Source: an uncultured Fusobacterium sp. (GTDB lineage: Bacteria > Fusobacteriota > Fusobacteriia > Fusobacteriales > Fusobacteriaceae). Taken from it: a DNA stretch of 30,448 nucleotides. Positions 7,606 to 15,354 of this stretch are shown piece after piece (position 1 is the first letter of the stretch; each line of letters starts with the position of its first letter). A program made the translations under genes and the position numbers. Where the stretch lies: the NCBI GenBank assembly GCA_900545035.1, contig UQXM01000003.1, positions 1 through 30,448 of the forward strand, written 5' to 3'. The notes under the pieces were generated by a model. It ran no database searches. It saw only the letters and a program-made list of their open reading frames with translations, and had not been told where the DNA came from.

Positions 7606-8637
7606 TTATTTGTTGTTTGCGAGTGTTATAGCATAGTCTATTGCATTTATAAGGCTAAGCTCATTTGCTTTTCCAGTTCCAGCTTGGTCAAAAGCTGTTC
7701 CATGATCTACAGATGTTCTAATTATAGGAAGTCCTAAAGTTATGTTAACTCCTGCTACTGCTTCCCATTTCTTTTCTTTTTGATTGTAAACAAAACCTAC
7801 TAATTTTAAAGGTATATGTCCTTGGTCATGGTACATGGCAACTACTATATCATACCATCCACCACGAGCTTTTGAAAATATAGTGTCAGGAGGAATAGGA
7901 CCTTCTACCTTAATATTTTCTCCTTGAGCTTTTTCTATTGCTGGAATAATTTCGTCTATTTCTTCTGTACCAAATAGGCCATTTTCTCCGCAATGTGGAT
8001 TAAGTCCTGCTACTCCTATTTTTGGATTTTCAATACCTAATTTTTTACATGCTTCATCTGCTATTTTTATAACTTCATAAACTCTTTCCTTTTTACATCT
8101 GTCACATGCTTCTCTTAAAGATACATGAGTACTTACATGCACAACTCTTAAATTTTCATGAGCAAGCATCATAGTATATTTTTTAGTGCCAGTATAGTGA
8201 GCATATATTTCTGTATGACCAGAAAAGTGATGTCCAGCAACATTTATTGCTTCTTTATTAAGAGCATTTGTAACAGTTGCATCTATTTCATTATTCATAG
8301 CAAGTTCTATAACTTTTTTTACATATTGAAAAGCTGCATTTCCTGCTGCAGAAGAAACTTTTCCAAGTTCTAAATTATTAACATTTACAAGATCCATATC
8401 ATAAACATCTATTGTTCCATATTTAAAAAGAGCATCAGAAATTTTAGAAATAGAATTAATTTTTAGATCATTAAGTCCTGTGTATTCTTTTGCTTTTTCT
8501 ATAACAGAAAAATCTCCAACTATTATAGGTCTGCATTTTTCATAAATTTCTTTTTTATTTAATGCTCTTAAAGAGATTTCAGGGCCGATGCTTACAGGGT
8601 CCCCCATAGTTATTCCTATTATAGGAAGTCTTTCCAT
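7606..8637 (-). CDS. pdxA2: PdxA2-type 4-phospho-D-threonate/erythronate dehydrogenase
   Basis: 343 residues. PdxA-fold NAD-dependent dehydrogenase that oxidises the 3-hydroxyl of a 4-phosphorylated four-carbon acid; the product decarboxylates to dihydroxyacetone phosphate. Visible: GITMGDPVSIGPE at the N-terminus, AGHHFSGHTE (134-143) for phosphate binding, and metal ligands H171 (VSTHVS), H215 (GLNPHCGE) and H270 (MYHDQGHIPLK). The neighbouring DUF1537 kinase separates it from PdxA of pyridoxal phosphate synthesis, which would sit with other pdx or ksgA genes. Last gene of the operon, 18 bp after the permease. Function inferred from the characterised DUF1537/PdxA2 pair. Confidence 0.88.
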   Translation of the reverse strand: MERLPIIGITMGDPVSIGPEISLRALNKKEIYEKCRPIIVGDFSVIEKAKEYTGLNDLKINSISKISDALFKYGTIDVYDMDLVNVNNLELGKVSSAAGNAAFQYVKKVIELAMNNEIDATVTNALNKEAINVAGHHFSGHTEIYAHYTGTKKYTMMLAHENLRVVHVSTHVSLREACDRCKKERVYEVIKIADEACKKLGIENPKIGVAGLNPHCGENGLFGTEEIDEIIPAIEKAQGENIKVEGPIPPDTIFSKARGGWYDIVVAMYHDQGHIPLKLVGFVYNQKEKKWEAVAGVNITLGLPIIRTSVDHGTAFDQAGTGKANELSLINAIDYAITLANNK

Positions 8638-8655
8638 TTTTTCCCTCCAAAACTA

Positions 8656-9591
8656 TTATTTTTTATGTTTTGTATTATATTTATATACAAATGTTACTAG
8701 AGCAGGTACTAAGAAAGCTGTTAAAATAGTGGATGCAGCGACTTGAGCTGTAGCTATTTTAGCAACATCCATAAGTCTTGGGTCCATTGCAGCTATTGCC
8801 ATTGGTGTTGCAACAGCATTTCCTGATGTACTTGATATAGCAGCTCCTGCAATTCCACTTCCACCTGTTACTTTATCAGATATAATATTAAAGAATCCAC
8901 CAATAAATACAGTCATAAGTCCTAAAAGAATTCCAGGAAGTCCAGCTCTAATAAGCATTGATAAGTTTATTCCACATCCTAAACCAAATGCAAAGAATGG
9001 GATCATCACTCCTCCAGCTTTGGCTAAGAATTCTTTCATATCAGGGTCAAGGTTTCCTATAACAGCTCCAAGTATAATAGGAATTACAGCACCTATTAAG
9101 ATAGAGAATGGTATTGCAGCTACTCCAGCAGTTCCAAGAGCAATCATTGTTAAGAATGGTCCGTCGTTTAAAGAAATAATTGCTGTAGCCCCAGTATCAG
9201 TAACATCTCCAAACTCTCCTGTAAGAGCTGCATAAAGTCCCCCATTACTATTTGTCATTGCTGATATGATAGCAAGTGAAGAAAGTCCAAATAGACCATT
9301 AGGTCCTAAAAATTTACTAACAGCTATACCAATAATAGCTCCTATTAAGAATTTAGAAATAGTGATTACACTACCTTTTTTTATAACTTGAGGTGCCGCT
9401 TTTAAGTTTATTTCAGCTCCCATACATACTAAAAAAACTGCTAATATAGGCATTGCTCCCCTTGCTAGGTTTGTAGTAAAACTTCCTATATCTAAAAGTT
9501 GTGGACAAAATGTATTCATTATTGCTCCTATAATTAAAGGAATTACCATCATTCCTCCAGGAACTTTTTCTATTGTCGCTTTTATTTTCAT
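8656..9591 (-). CDS. KdgT-family acid-sugar permease
   Basis: 311 residues, hydrophobic throughout with about ten predicted membrane segments. Resembles the 2-keto-3-deoxygluconate:proton symporter family: VPGGMMVIPLIIGAIMNTF near the start, GAxP/LAVFLVCMGAEI and a Gly/Ala-rich repeat in the middle, and SSTSGNAVATP in a late loop. The family also serves operons for four-carbon acid sugars containing DUF1537 and PdxA2, so the likely cargo is the operon's acid substrate and not necessarily ketodeoxygluconate. Lies 14 bp from the kinase gene and 18 bp from pdxA2, so it is co-transcribed. Confidence 0.85.
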   Translation of the reverse strand: MKIKATIEKVPGGMMVIPLIIGAIMNTFCPQLLDIGSFTTNLARGAMPILAVFLVCMGAEINLKAAPQVIKKGSVITISKFLIGAIIGIAVSKFLGPNGLFGLSSLAIISAMTNSNGGLYAALTGEFGDVTDTGATAIISLNDGPFLTMIALGTAGVAAIPFSILIGAVIPIILGAVIGNLDPDMKEFLAKAGGVMIPFFAFGLGCGINLSMLIRAGLPGILLGLMTVFIGGFFNIISDKVTGGSGIAGAAISSTSGNAVATPMAIAAMDPRLMDVAKIATAQVAASTILTAFLVPALVTFVYKYNTKHKK

Positions 9592-9605
9592 AATTTTCCC
9601 TCCTT

Positions 9606-10862
9606 TTAATTCTTGTGTTTTCTAATGAACTTTATAATTTCTTCAATGATATTTTCTTCTCCAAATCCACCAGCTTTTGTAATTATATTAAAATTTTGAT
9701 ATTTACAAATAACTCTGGCAAAAACCACTCCTGAAGATATTTCTTTTATTGGAATAATTGAAGTACACTCTAAAGCATTAAGTATTCCCATTAAAGTATC
9801 CCCACCAAAAACAATTAAATTTTGAACTTCATTCTTAATAACAAGTTCTTTAATTAATTTTCCTGTATTTCTAGAAATATTTTTTGTCAGTGTTTCCATT
9901 TTTATATTATTTTCTTTGGTATATTTGATAGCATCTTCTATTACTCTGTCGCTGTTTGATGTTCTTATTAATAAATATTTATTTTTTGCAATTTTCTCAC
10001 TTAAAAAATTTTTATCATCTAAAAAATCCGAGTTATTACTATAATTATCTGAAGTTATATGGCTAAATTCTAAAGTTACTGAAGGAAAGCCTTTTTCTTG
10101 AGCATGTTTACATTGTCTTAAAGATGTAGCATTAACACTACCACAGACGAATAGAATATCTTCAGTTTTAATATCTATATCAAGATGTGCTTCTTTATTT
10201 GCTAAATGTTCTGCAAGTATTTCAGCAAATCCTGCACTTCCAGCAGTATAAGTAAGTAAATTTTTATTAAAAAGTTCTTCCTGTATTTGAAGCATATCTT
10301 CTTTTGATGTAGAGTCAAATAAATAGACCTTATTTCCAGAGTACTCTAAAGTATCTTTAAAATGTTCAATTATATTAAGATCTGTATTTTTTCTTAAGAT
10401 ATCAGGAATATAATCGTCTGTTATAGGGTTTAAAATATCTTTCGCAAAAGCTGTTTCAGTTATCTTTTGCCCATTTACATATAAAATACCATCTTTCACA
10501 ATTCTTTTGCTATCAGGAAAAGCAGGAACAAGAGCTAAAGCCCTTGTTCCTAATCCTTCCATAAAACCTTCTATTTCTTTTCCAACATTTCCCCTAAAAG
10601 TTGAGTCTATTTTCTTATAGAAGTATTTGATAAAACTATTTTTAAACTTCTCAGTAATAGATTTTATCAGTTTTTTAGCTTCATTTCCATCAATATGCCT
10701 ACTTTCTGTATCAATAACTACAGCTTCTATATTTTTAGGGATGGATGATAACTCAAATTGTAAATCAGTAATAACTAATGTGGGAATGTTCTTTTTTGTA
10801 AATTGCACTCCTGTATCAAGTGAACCTGTTAAGTCATCTGCTATAATAACAAATTTGAGCAT
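9606..10862 (-). CDS. DUF1537 four-carbon acid sugar kinase (DtnK/DenK/OtnK family)
   Basis: 418 residues. ATP-dependent kinase that phosphorylates the 4-hydroxyl of acids such as D-threonate or D-erythronate. Visible: ADDLTGSLDTGVQF (8-21) in the substrate-binding domain, KKIDSTFRGNVG with the family's K-D-S-x-RGN signature, then the C-terminal nucleotide domain with GSxN..T, VFGGDT and KAGGFGEE. Sits 16 bp after the dehydratase large subunit and 14 bp before the permease. The partner PdxA2 indicates the D-threonate-like branch and not the L-threonate branch, which uses OtnC/OtnI; those genes are not here. Confidence 0.9.
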   Translation of the reverse strand: MLKFVIIADDLTGSLDTGVQFTKKNIPTLVITDLQFELSSIPKNIEAVVIDTESRHIDGNEAKKLIKSITEKFKNSFIKYFYKKIDSTFRGNVGKEIEGFMEGLGTRALALVPAFPDSKRIVKDGILYVNGQKITETAFAKDILNPITDDYIPDILRKNTDLNIIEHFKDTLEYSGNKVYLFDSTSKEDMLQIQEELFNKNLLTYTAGSAGFAEILAEHLANKEAHLDIDIKTEDILFVCGSVNATSLRQCKHAQEKGFPSVTLEFSHITSDNYSNNSDFLDDKNFLSEKIAKNKYLLIRTSNSDRVIEDAIKYTKENNIKMETLTKNISRNTGKLIKELVIKNEVQNLIVFGGDTLMGILNALECTSIIPIKEISSGVVFARVICKYQNFNIITKAGGFGEENIIEEIIKFIRKHKN

Positions 10863-10878
10863 AATTTCTTCTCCTTTT

Positions 10879-12036
10879 TTAGAATGTTGGAGCTATTTTA
10901 TAAATACAGAATTCTCTGTGTTTTAAGGCTTCTGCTTTAGTTATTTTTCCGTTACATACTTCTATTATTTCATCAAATAGTTTTTCTCCCATTTCTTGGA
11001 TTGTTTTATGTCCAGAAACTATTTCAGAAACATCAAAGTCTATATTATCTTCCATATTTTTATATGTGAATGCATTTCCTGTTAATTTAATAACTGGTGC
11101 TATTGGGTTTCCTGTTGGAGTTCCTCTTCCAGTTGTAAATATTACTACTTGAGCTCCTCCTGCAACCATTCCTGTTATAGATTCTATATCTTGTCCTGGA
11201 GTATCCATTATATATAATCCTTTTCCTGAAGGAATTTCAGCATAATCAAGTACTCCTTGGAATGGAGCAGTTCCAGATTTATGGATACATCCTAAAGATT
11301 TTTCTTCTATTGATGTTAATCCTCCTTCAATGTTTCCTGGAGTAGGTTGTCCACCTCTTATATCTTCTCCTAAAGCCATAGCTCTTTTTTCACATCCTCT
11401 AACAAGATCTAAAATGTCTTGAGAAACTTTTTCATTTATTCCTCTTCTAGCAACAACATGTTCTGCACCTATAAATTCTGTTGTTTCAGAAAGAATAGAA
11501 GTTCCTCCAAGTGCTACGAGTTTATCAGAAGCAACTCCGCAAGTAGGGTTTGAAGCAAGTCCTGAAGTTGTATCTGATCCTCCGCATTCCATTCCTAGAA
11601 TTAGGTCTGTAATGTCACATTCTACTTTTGGAGTTAAAGATAGTTCTTGAACAAATCTTCTTGCTATTGAAACTCCTTTAGCAAATGCTTTCAATGTTCC
11701 ACCTTCACCTTGGATAGTAATTACTTCAACAGGTTTTCCTGTTTTTTTGATTTCGTTATATACTTCTAAAGGTTCTGTTCCTTCACATCCTAGTCCAACT
11801 ACAACAACAGCTCCTACATTTGGGTGAATTCCTGTATTTACTACTGTTTTTAATGTAAGTCTTGCATCTGCTCCTAATTGACAGCATCCAAAAGTATTGT
11901 TAATATGAGTTGTTCCTTCAACTGCATTAGCAATATCTGCTGCTAATTTGTTTGAACAAACACTTGTTGCTAATATTAATACATAGTTTCTAATTCCAAC
12001 TTTACCATCAGGTCTTTTATATCCCATAAATTTCAT
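10879..12036 (-). CDS. UxaA-family dehydratase, large subunit
   Basis: 385 residues, equivalent to the C-terminal catalytic domain of altronate/galactarate dehydratases. Starts with the hallmark GYKRPDGKVGIRN (5-17), continues with FGCCQLG, GLGCEGTE, LGMECGGSDTTSG and NPTCGVASD, cysteine-rich segments expected to hold the iron centre, and PTPGNIEGGLT near the end of the core. In E. coli UxaA and GarD this domain is fused to a small SAF-type domain; here that is the separate upstream gene. The same split is seen in (2R)-sulpholactate sulpho-lyase SuyAB, a paralogous enzyme of similar subunit sizes, so that chemistry cannot be excluded. GGAGG lies ahead of the ATG. Substrate unknown. Confidence 0.85.
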   Translation of the reverse strand: MKFMGYKRPDGKVGIRNYVLILATSVCSNKLAADIANAVEGTTHINNTFGCCQLGADARLTLKTVVNTGIHPNVGAVVVVGLGCEGTEPLEVYNEIKKTGKPVEVITIQGEGGTLKAFAKGVSIARRFVQELSLTPKVECDITDLILGMECGGSDTTSGLASNPTCGVASDKLVALGGTSILSETTEFIGAEHVVARRGINEKVSQDILDLVRGCEKRAMALGEDIRGGQPTPGNIEGGLTSIEEKSLGCIHKSGTAPFQGVLDYAEIPSGKGLYIMDTPGQDIESITGMVAGGAQVVIFTTGRGTPTGNPIAPVIKLTGNAFTYKNMEDNIDFDVSEIVSGHKTIQEMGEKLFDEIIEVCNGKITKAEALKHREFCIYKIAPTF

Positions 12037-12089
12037 AATTAATTCCTCCGTTTTTAGTTAGTTTTTTATTAAAAGATAGTTATTTTTAA

Positions 12090-12386
12090 TTATTCGTGAG
12101 TTTTGTCTCCTCTTCCTCTGTCACTTTCAACATTATGTACATGAACATGCTCTCCTATAGTAATATCCCTAGTAGTTGTTCCAATACTTTCTCCGTATTT
12201 TAAAACATGTTCTCCTTTTGCTATATCTTTAATAGCAAATTTGTGTCCAAATTTTACATCATCTTTTAATGTTACTTCTAAAACTTTTTCTCCAATAAAC
12301 ATTGTTGCAACTTGACCTTTTTTTAAATCTATTGTTGCTACTGCTACTGAATCTTTTGGTGTGATAACAACTGCTTGTTTTTCCAT
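12090..12386 (-). CDS. UxaA-family dehydratase, small SAF-domain subunit
   Basis: 98 residues matching the N-terminal domain of altronate/galactarate dehydratases: VAVATIDLKKGQ, then KFGHKFAIKDIAKGEHVLKYG and GEHVHVHN, the histidine-rich loop conserved in the family. The C-terminus ends SDRGRGDKTHE. It must assemble with the large subunit, encoded 53 bp downstream. It is the first gene of the operon, 48 bp downstream of the sigma-54 promoter, with GGGAGG ahead of its ATG. Confidence 0.85.
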   Translation of the reverse strand: MEKQAVVITPKDSVAVATIDLKKGQVATMFIGEKVLEVTLKDDVKFGHKFAIKDIAKGEHVLKYGESIGTTTRDITIGEHVHVHNVESDRGRGDKTHE

Positions 12387-12433
12387 ATCTATCCTCCCTA
12401 GAACTTTATTTATTGCTTATGGTGTTATATAAT

Positions 12434-12449
12434 AGCAAATATTGTGCCA
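12434..12449 (-). promoter_or_regulatory. Consensus sigma-54 (-24/-12) promoter of the acid-sugar operon
   Basis: Minus strand reads TGGCACAATATTTGCT, a complete match to TGGCACRNNNNTTGCW. Transcription should start about 12 bases further on, near 12422, leaving a leader of about 36 bases before the small-subunit ATG. The facing gene encodes a sigma-54 activator, as expected. Confidence 0.9.
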
Positions 12450-12499
12450 TAAAAAATTATTTTATAATAAAAGCAAATATAATATTTTAAAAAATATGG

Positions 12500-12528
12500 T
12501 TTACTTTCTTGAAAATTTTATATACAAT
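12500..12528 (+). promoter_or_regulatory. Candidate sigma-70 promoter for the sigma-54 activator gene
   Basis: TTTACT (12500-12505), 17 bp, TACAAT (12523-12528). Transcription would start near 12535, the left edge of the 24-bp palindrome, so the activator could repress its own gene. Confidence 0.45.
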
Positions 12529-12534
12529 ATATGC

Positions 12535-12558
12535 TGTAAAATACTTAAGTATTTTACA
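12535..12558. promoter_or_regulatory. 24-bp perfect palindrome, candidate activator-binding enhancer
   Basis: Half-site TGTAAAATACTT followed directly by its reverse complement, with no mismatch. Its centre is about 100 bp upstream of the sigma-54 promoter (about -125 from the expected start), the usual place for an enhancer bound by a dimeric bacterial enhancer-binding protein. It also lies at the predicted start of the activator transcript. Confidence 0.6.
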
Positions 12559-12615
12559 TATTTAAGACGGAAGGTATTGATAAATATTTTTATGTATTTA
12601 TCATACAAGATTTTA

Positions 12616-14478
12616 ATGAAAGAGAAAATTTGTCTTATTGCACCGTATAAAGATTTATTATTTTTTACAGAAAATAATAGTACAGAAGAATATAATAATT
12701 TAATAGTTAAAAAGTATGCTTCTTTGTCTGAGGTCATTAATATAGGAAAAGAATTTCAAGAACAAGGAGGAGAAATTGTTATTACAAGAGGAGGATCTGC
12801 AAAGCTTCTAAAAGATAATACTTCTTTATTTGTTGTGGATATTGAAATTTCAAGCTATGAAATTATAAAGACTCTTCAACAAATAAAAGACAAGAAAAGT
12901 CCTTTGGGAATTGTAGGATATAAAAATGCTGTATATAAATGTGCATACCTTGCAAGAATTTTAGGATTTGGAGAAACATATGAAATTATGTATGACCAAG
13001 AATCAAGTTATGATGAATATATAAAAGACTTGGAAGACTTAATTTATAATAAAAAAGTAACAAGTTTTATTGGAGATACAGTTTTATTAAATACTTTAGA
13101 AAAGAAAAGATATTATATAGATTATTATTTAATAAAATCAGAAGATAACTCAATATATCGTGCTTATAAAAAAGCTGTTAAATTTTTAGAGTATAAAAAG
13201 CAAGAAGAAAAAAAGAATTTGTATTTTGACCTTATTGTTAGCAATGTTGATTGCGGATTAATTTTAACTTCTTTAAATGGAAATTTAAAGGAAATTAATA
13301 AAATAGCAAAAAATCTTTTGAATATTAAATTTGCAGAAACTAGATCCATATTTATACTTTTTCCTGAATTAGAAAATTTGACAAAGAATATTAAAAAGGA
13401 ATCATTATTAGATATTAATGGTGAACAAGTTCTTGTCACTTTTTCTTTGTTAGAAAAGGAAAAAATGAAGTATTGCCTATTTATTCTTAGAAGAGTTACT
13501 AATATAGAAAGATTAGCAAGAGCACCATTAGAAAATAAAAATAAAGCTAAATATACTTGGAACGATATTATTACAAATGATAAAAAATTTAAGGAAGTAA
13601 TTGAAATTGCAAAAGTTTATTCGCAAACAGATGAAAATATTTTAATAACTGGTGAAAGTGGAACAGGGAAAGAATTACTCGCTCAAAGTATTCATAATCA
13701 AAGCTATAGAAGAAATTTTCCTTTTATTGCTTTTAACTGTGCTAATATAGCAGAAACTCTTATTGAAAGTGAGCTTTTTGGATATGAAGAGGGAGCATTT
13801 ACAGGGGCAAATAAAAAAGGGAAAAAAGGTCTTTTTGAACTTGCTGACAATGGTACAATTTTTCTTGATGAAATATCTGAAATCCCTTATCATTTACAGA
13901 GTAAATTTTTAAGAGTTTTAGAAGAAAAAAGTTTTAGAAGAGTTGGTGGTGAAGAAAATATATCTGTAAATATACGGATAATAGCTGCTTCTAATAAGAA
14001 TTTAAAAGATTTAATAGCAGAAGAAAAATTTAGAAAAGATTTATATTATAGATTAAATGTTCTAGAAATAAGAACAGTTCCTTTGAGAGATAGAAAAAAA
14101 GATATTCTTCTTATAGGGGAATTTTTCTTAAAAAGAGAATTATTAAATTATCCAAAATATTCTATAGATGATTTTAAAGATATTTTGATTAAGATTTCTG
14201 AATTTAACTTTTCAGGAAATGTAAGAGAACTGAAGAATCTTTTAAAGAGAATAGTAATTTTAAAGACAATGCTGAAATTATCTAATGATAAAATATTATC
14301 GCAATTTAAAATAAAAGAAAACATAGAAGTTAATACAGAGTTTTCTAATATGACTTTGTATGAAATAGAAAAAAATATTATATTAAAAACTTTACAAGAA
14401 GAAAATGGAAATAAGGCGAAGGCATCTATAAGACTTGGTATTGATAGGGGAAAAATTGATAGAATTTTAAAAAAGTAA
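12616..14478 (+). CDS. Sigma-54-dependent activator with PrpR-N sensor domain
   Basis: 620 residues from the chosen ATG. Order: PrpR N-terminal domain (about 1-175; ICLIAPYKDL, VITRGGSAKLL, VVDIEISSYEI), a PAS-like domain (about 200-300; NVDCGLILTSLNGNLKEINK), the AAA+ sigma-54 interaction domain with Walker A GESGTGKE (346-353), the sigma-54 contact loop GAFTGA (393-398) and Walker B GTIFLDE (413-419), then a Fis-type helix-turn-helix at the C-terminus. PrpR-N domains sense small organic acids or their derivatives. The frame is open upstream to 12442, but that stretch is lysine/isoleucine-rich AT sequence and begins inside the sigma-54 promoter; ATG 12616 starts exactly at the conserved domain, though its ribosome binding site is weak. 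ATG 12592 is the alternative. Likely activates the divergent acid-sugar operon. Confidence 0.9.
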   Translation: MKEKICLIAPYKDLLFFTENNSTEEYNNLIVKKYASLSEVINIGKEFQEQGGEIVITRGGSAKLLKDNTSLFVVDIEISSYEIIKTLQQIKDKKSPLGIVGYKNAVYKCAYLARILGFGETYEIMYDQESSYDEYIKDLEDLIYNKKVTSFIGDTVLLNTLEKKRYYIDYYLIKSEDNSIYRAYKKAVKFLEYKKQEEKKNLYFDLIVSNVDCGLILTSLNGNLKEINKIAKNLLNIKFAETRSIFILFPELENLTKNIKKESLLDINGEQVLVTFSLLEKEKMKYCLFILRRVTNIERLARAPLENKNKAKYTWNDIITNDKKFKEVIEIAKVYSQTDENILITGESGTGKELLAQSIHNQSYRRNFPFIAFNCANIAETLIESELFGYEEGAFTGANKKGKKGLFELADNGTIFLDEISEIPYHLQSKFLRVLEEKSFRRVGGEENISVNIRIIAASNKNLKDLIAEEKFRKDLYYRLNVLEIRTVPLRDRKKDILLIGEFFLKRELLNYPKYSIDDFKDILIKISEFNFSGNVRELKNLLKRIVILKTMLKLSNDKILSQFKIKENIEVNTEFSNMTLYEIEKNIILKTLQEENGNKAKASIRLGIDRGKIDRILKK

Positions 14479-14544
14479 TTTTAATTAAAAAGTGTAAAAG
14501 ATTTTCTATATCTTTATTATCAAAAAAGCTTATTAAATATAAAG

Positions 14545-14577
14545 AAAGACTGAAAGGCTTTTAACCTTTCAGTCTTT
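14545..14577. terminator. Bidirectional terminator, copy 2 of the AAGACTGAAAGG hairpin
   Basis: Perfect 13-bp stem AAAGACTGAAAGG (14545-14557) with 14565-14577 and a seven-base loop, between the convergent activator (stop 14478) and hpf (stop 14593). A/T runs on both sides suit termination in both directions. Stem is the same as at 7233-7266. Confidence 0.8.
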
Positions 14578-14592
14578 AAAATAAATTAAAAA

Positions 14593-15141
14593 TTATTTCT
14601 CAAGAGTAGGTTCGATATGACCGTAATTTCCATTTCTTTTTCTGTAAATAACATTCATCTCTTCAGTATCGCAGTTAAAGAATACATAGAAATCTTTTCC
14701 CAAAGCTTCCATTTGAAGAATAGCTTCTTCAAGATTCATAGGTTTTGCTTCGAGAGCAACTTTTACAACTTTTTTAGTTGCTTCCGCTGATACTGTATTA
14801 GTAACAGGATCGAATTTAAAAGTTCTGTGAGATATTACATCTTTGTTGTCTCTTAATTTTTCTTTATGTTTTTTTATTTGTCCTTCAAGAATATTTGCAG
14901 CTTTATCTATTGCCACATATAAGTCATTTTCTGTGGCGACTGCTTTTAATATATTTCCATTAGCATTAGCTATTACTTCCGCTGTATGAGAAGGTCCTTT
15001 TTTAAGTTTTACTGCTGAAAGAGTAACTGTTATATCTCCAAGATTATCGAAATATTTGTCCAGTTTCTCCATTTTTTTAACTGCATAATCATTAATAGGG
15101 TCTGTTATTACTAAATGTCTTCCAAATACTGTAATTTTCAT
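14593..15141 (-). CDS. hpf: Long-form ribosome hibernation promoting factor
   Basis: 182 residues, the long HPF (RaiA/YfiA) type. The N-terminal domain (about 1-100: MKITVFGRHLVITDPINDYA, KKGPSHTAEV) binds the decoding region of 30S subunits; the C-terminal domain (about 120-182: KPMNLEEAILQMEALG, DFYVFFNCDTEEMNVIYRRK-like end) dimerises ribosomes into inactive 100S particles. ATG at 15141 is chosen because GAGGAG lies eight bases ahead; the in-frame GTG at 15150 and ATG at 15147 are too close to it. The 213 bp upstream is very AT-rich and carries an imperfect palindrome. Apparently monocistronic. Confidence 0.93.
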   Translation of the reverse strand: MKITVFGRHLVITDPINDYAVKKMEKLDKYFDNLGDITVTLSAVKLKKGPSHTAEVIANANGNILKAVATENDLYVAIDKAANILEGQIKKHKEKLRDNKDVISHRTFKFDPVTNTVSAEATKKVVKVALEAKPMNLEEAILQMEALGKDFYVFFNCDTEEMNVIYRKRNGNYGHIEPTLEK

Positions 15142-15160
15142 AAACATCACTCCTCTGTAA

Positions 15161-15188
15161 AATATTGTCCGATTGATTGGATAATATT
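15161..15188. promoter_or_regulatory. Imperfect 28-bp palindrome ahead of hpf
   Basis: AATATTGTCCGAT (15161-15173), a two-base centre, then ATTGGATAATATT (15176-15188): 11 of 13 positions symmetric. It lies 20 bp upstream of the hpf ATG, within the leader or the promoter. Could be an operator; no known consensus recognised. Confidence 0.35.
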
Positions 15189-15354
15189 TCTTGTGTTACT
15201 TATATATTCTCCACTCGAGGCAAATTTCCTTTTTTTTGATTAAAAAATTTTTTAAATTTTTTGCATATTATATTTTTATTGTTTATAAATCCTTGTAAAA
15301 AAAGATATTATGAAATAAATATTTTTGAAAAAATTTTTAAATTTTTTTTATTTT

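Noticed and set aside
12442..12615. Upstream extension of the sigma-54 activator frame
   Set aside because: It would start at a TTG inside the sigma-54 promoter and include the palindrome; translation is Lys/Ile/Tyr-rich with no match to the PrpR-N start, which begins at ATG 12616.
15230..15354. Runs of A and T between hpf and the ABC ATPase as terminators
   Set aside because: They can fold as A-T hairpins but have no GC stem; indistinguishable from background composition.
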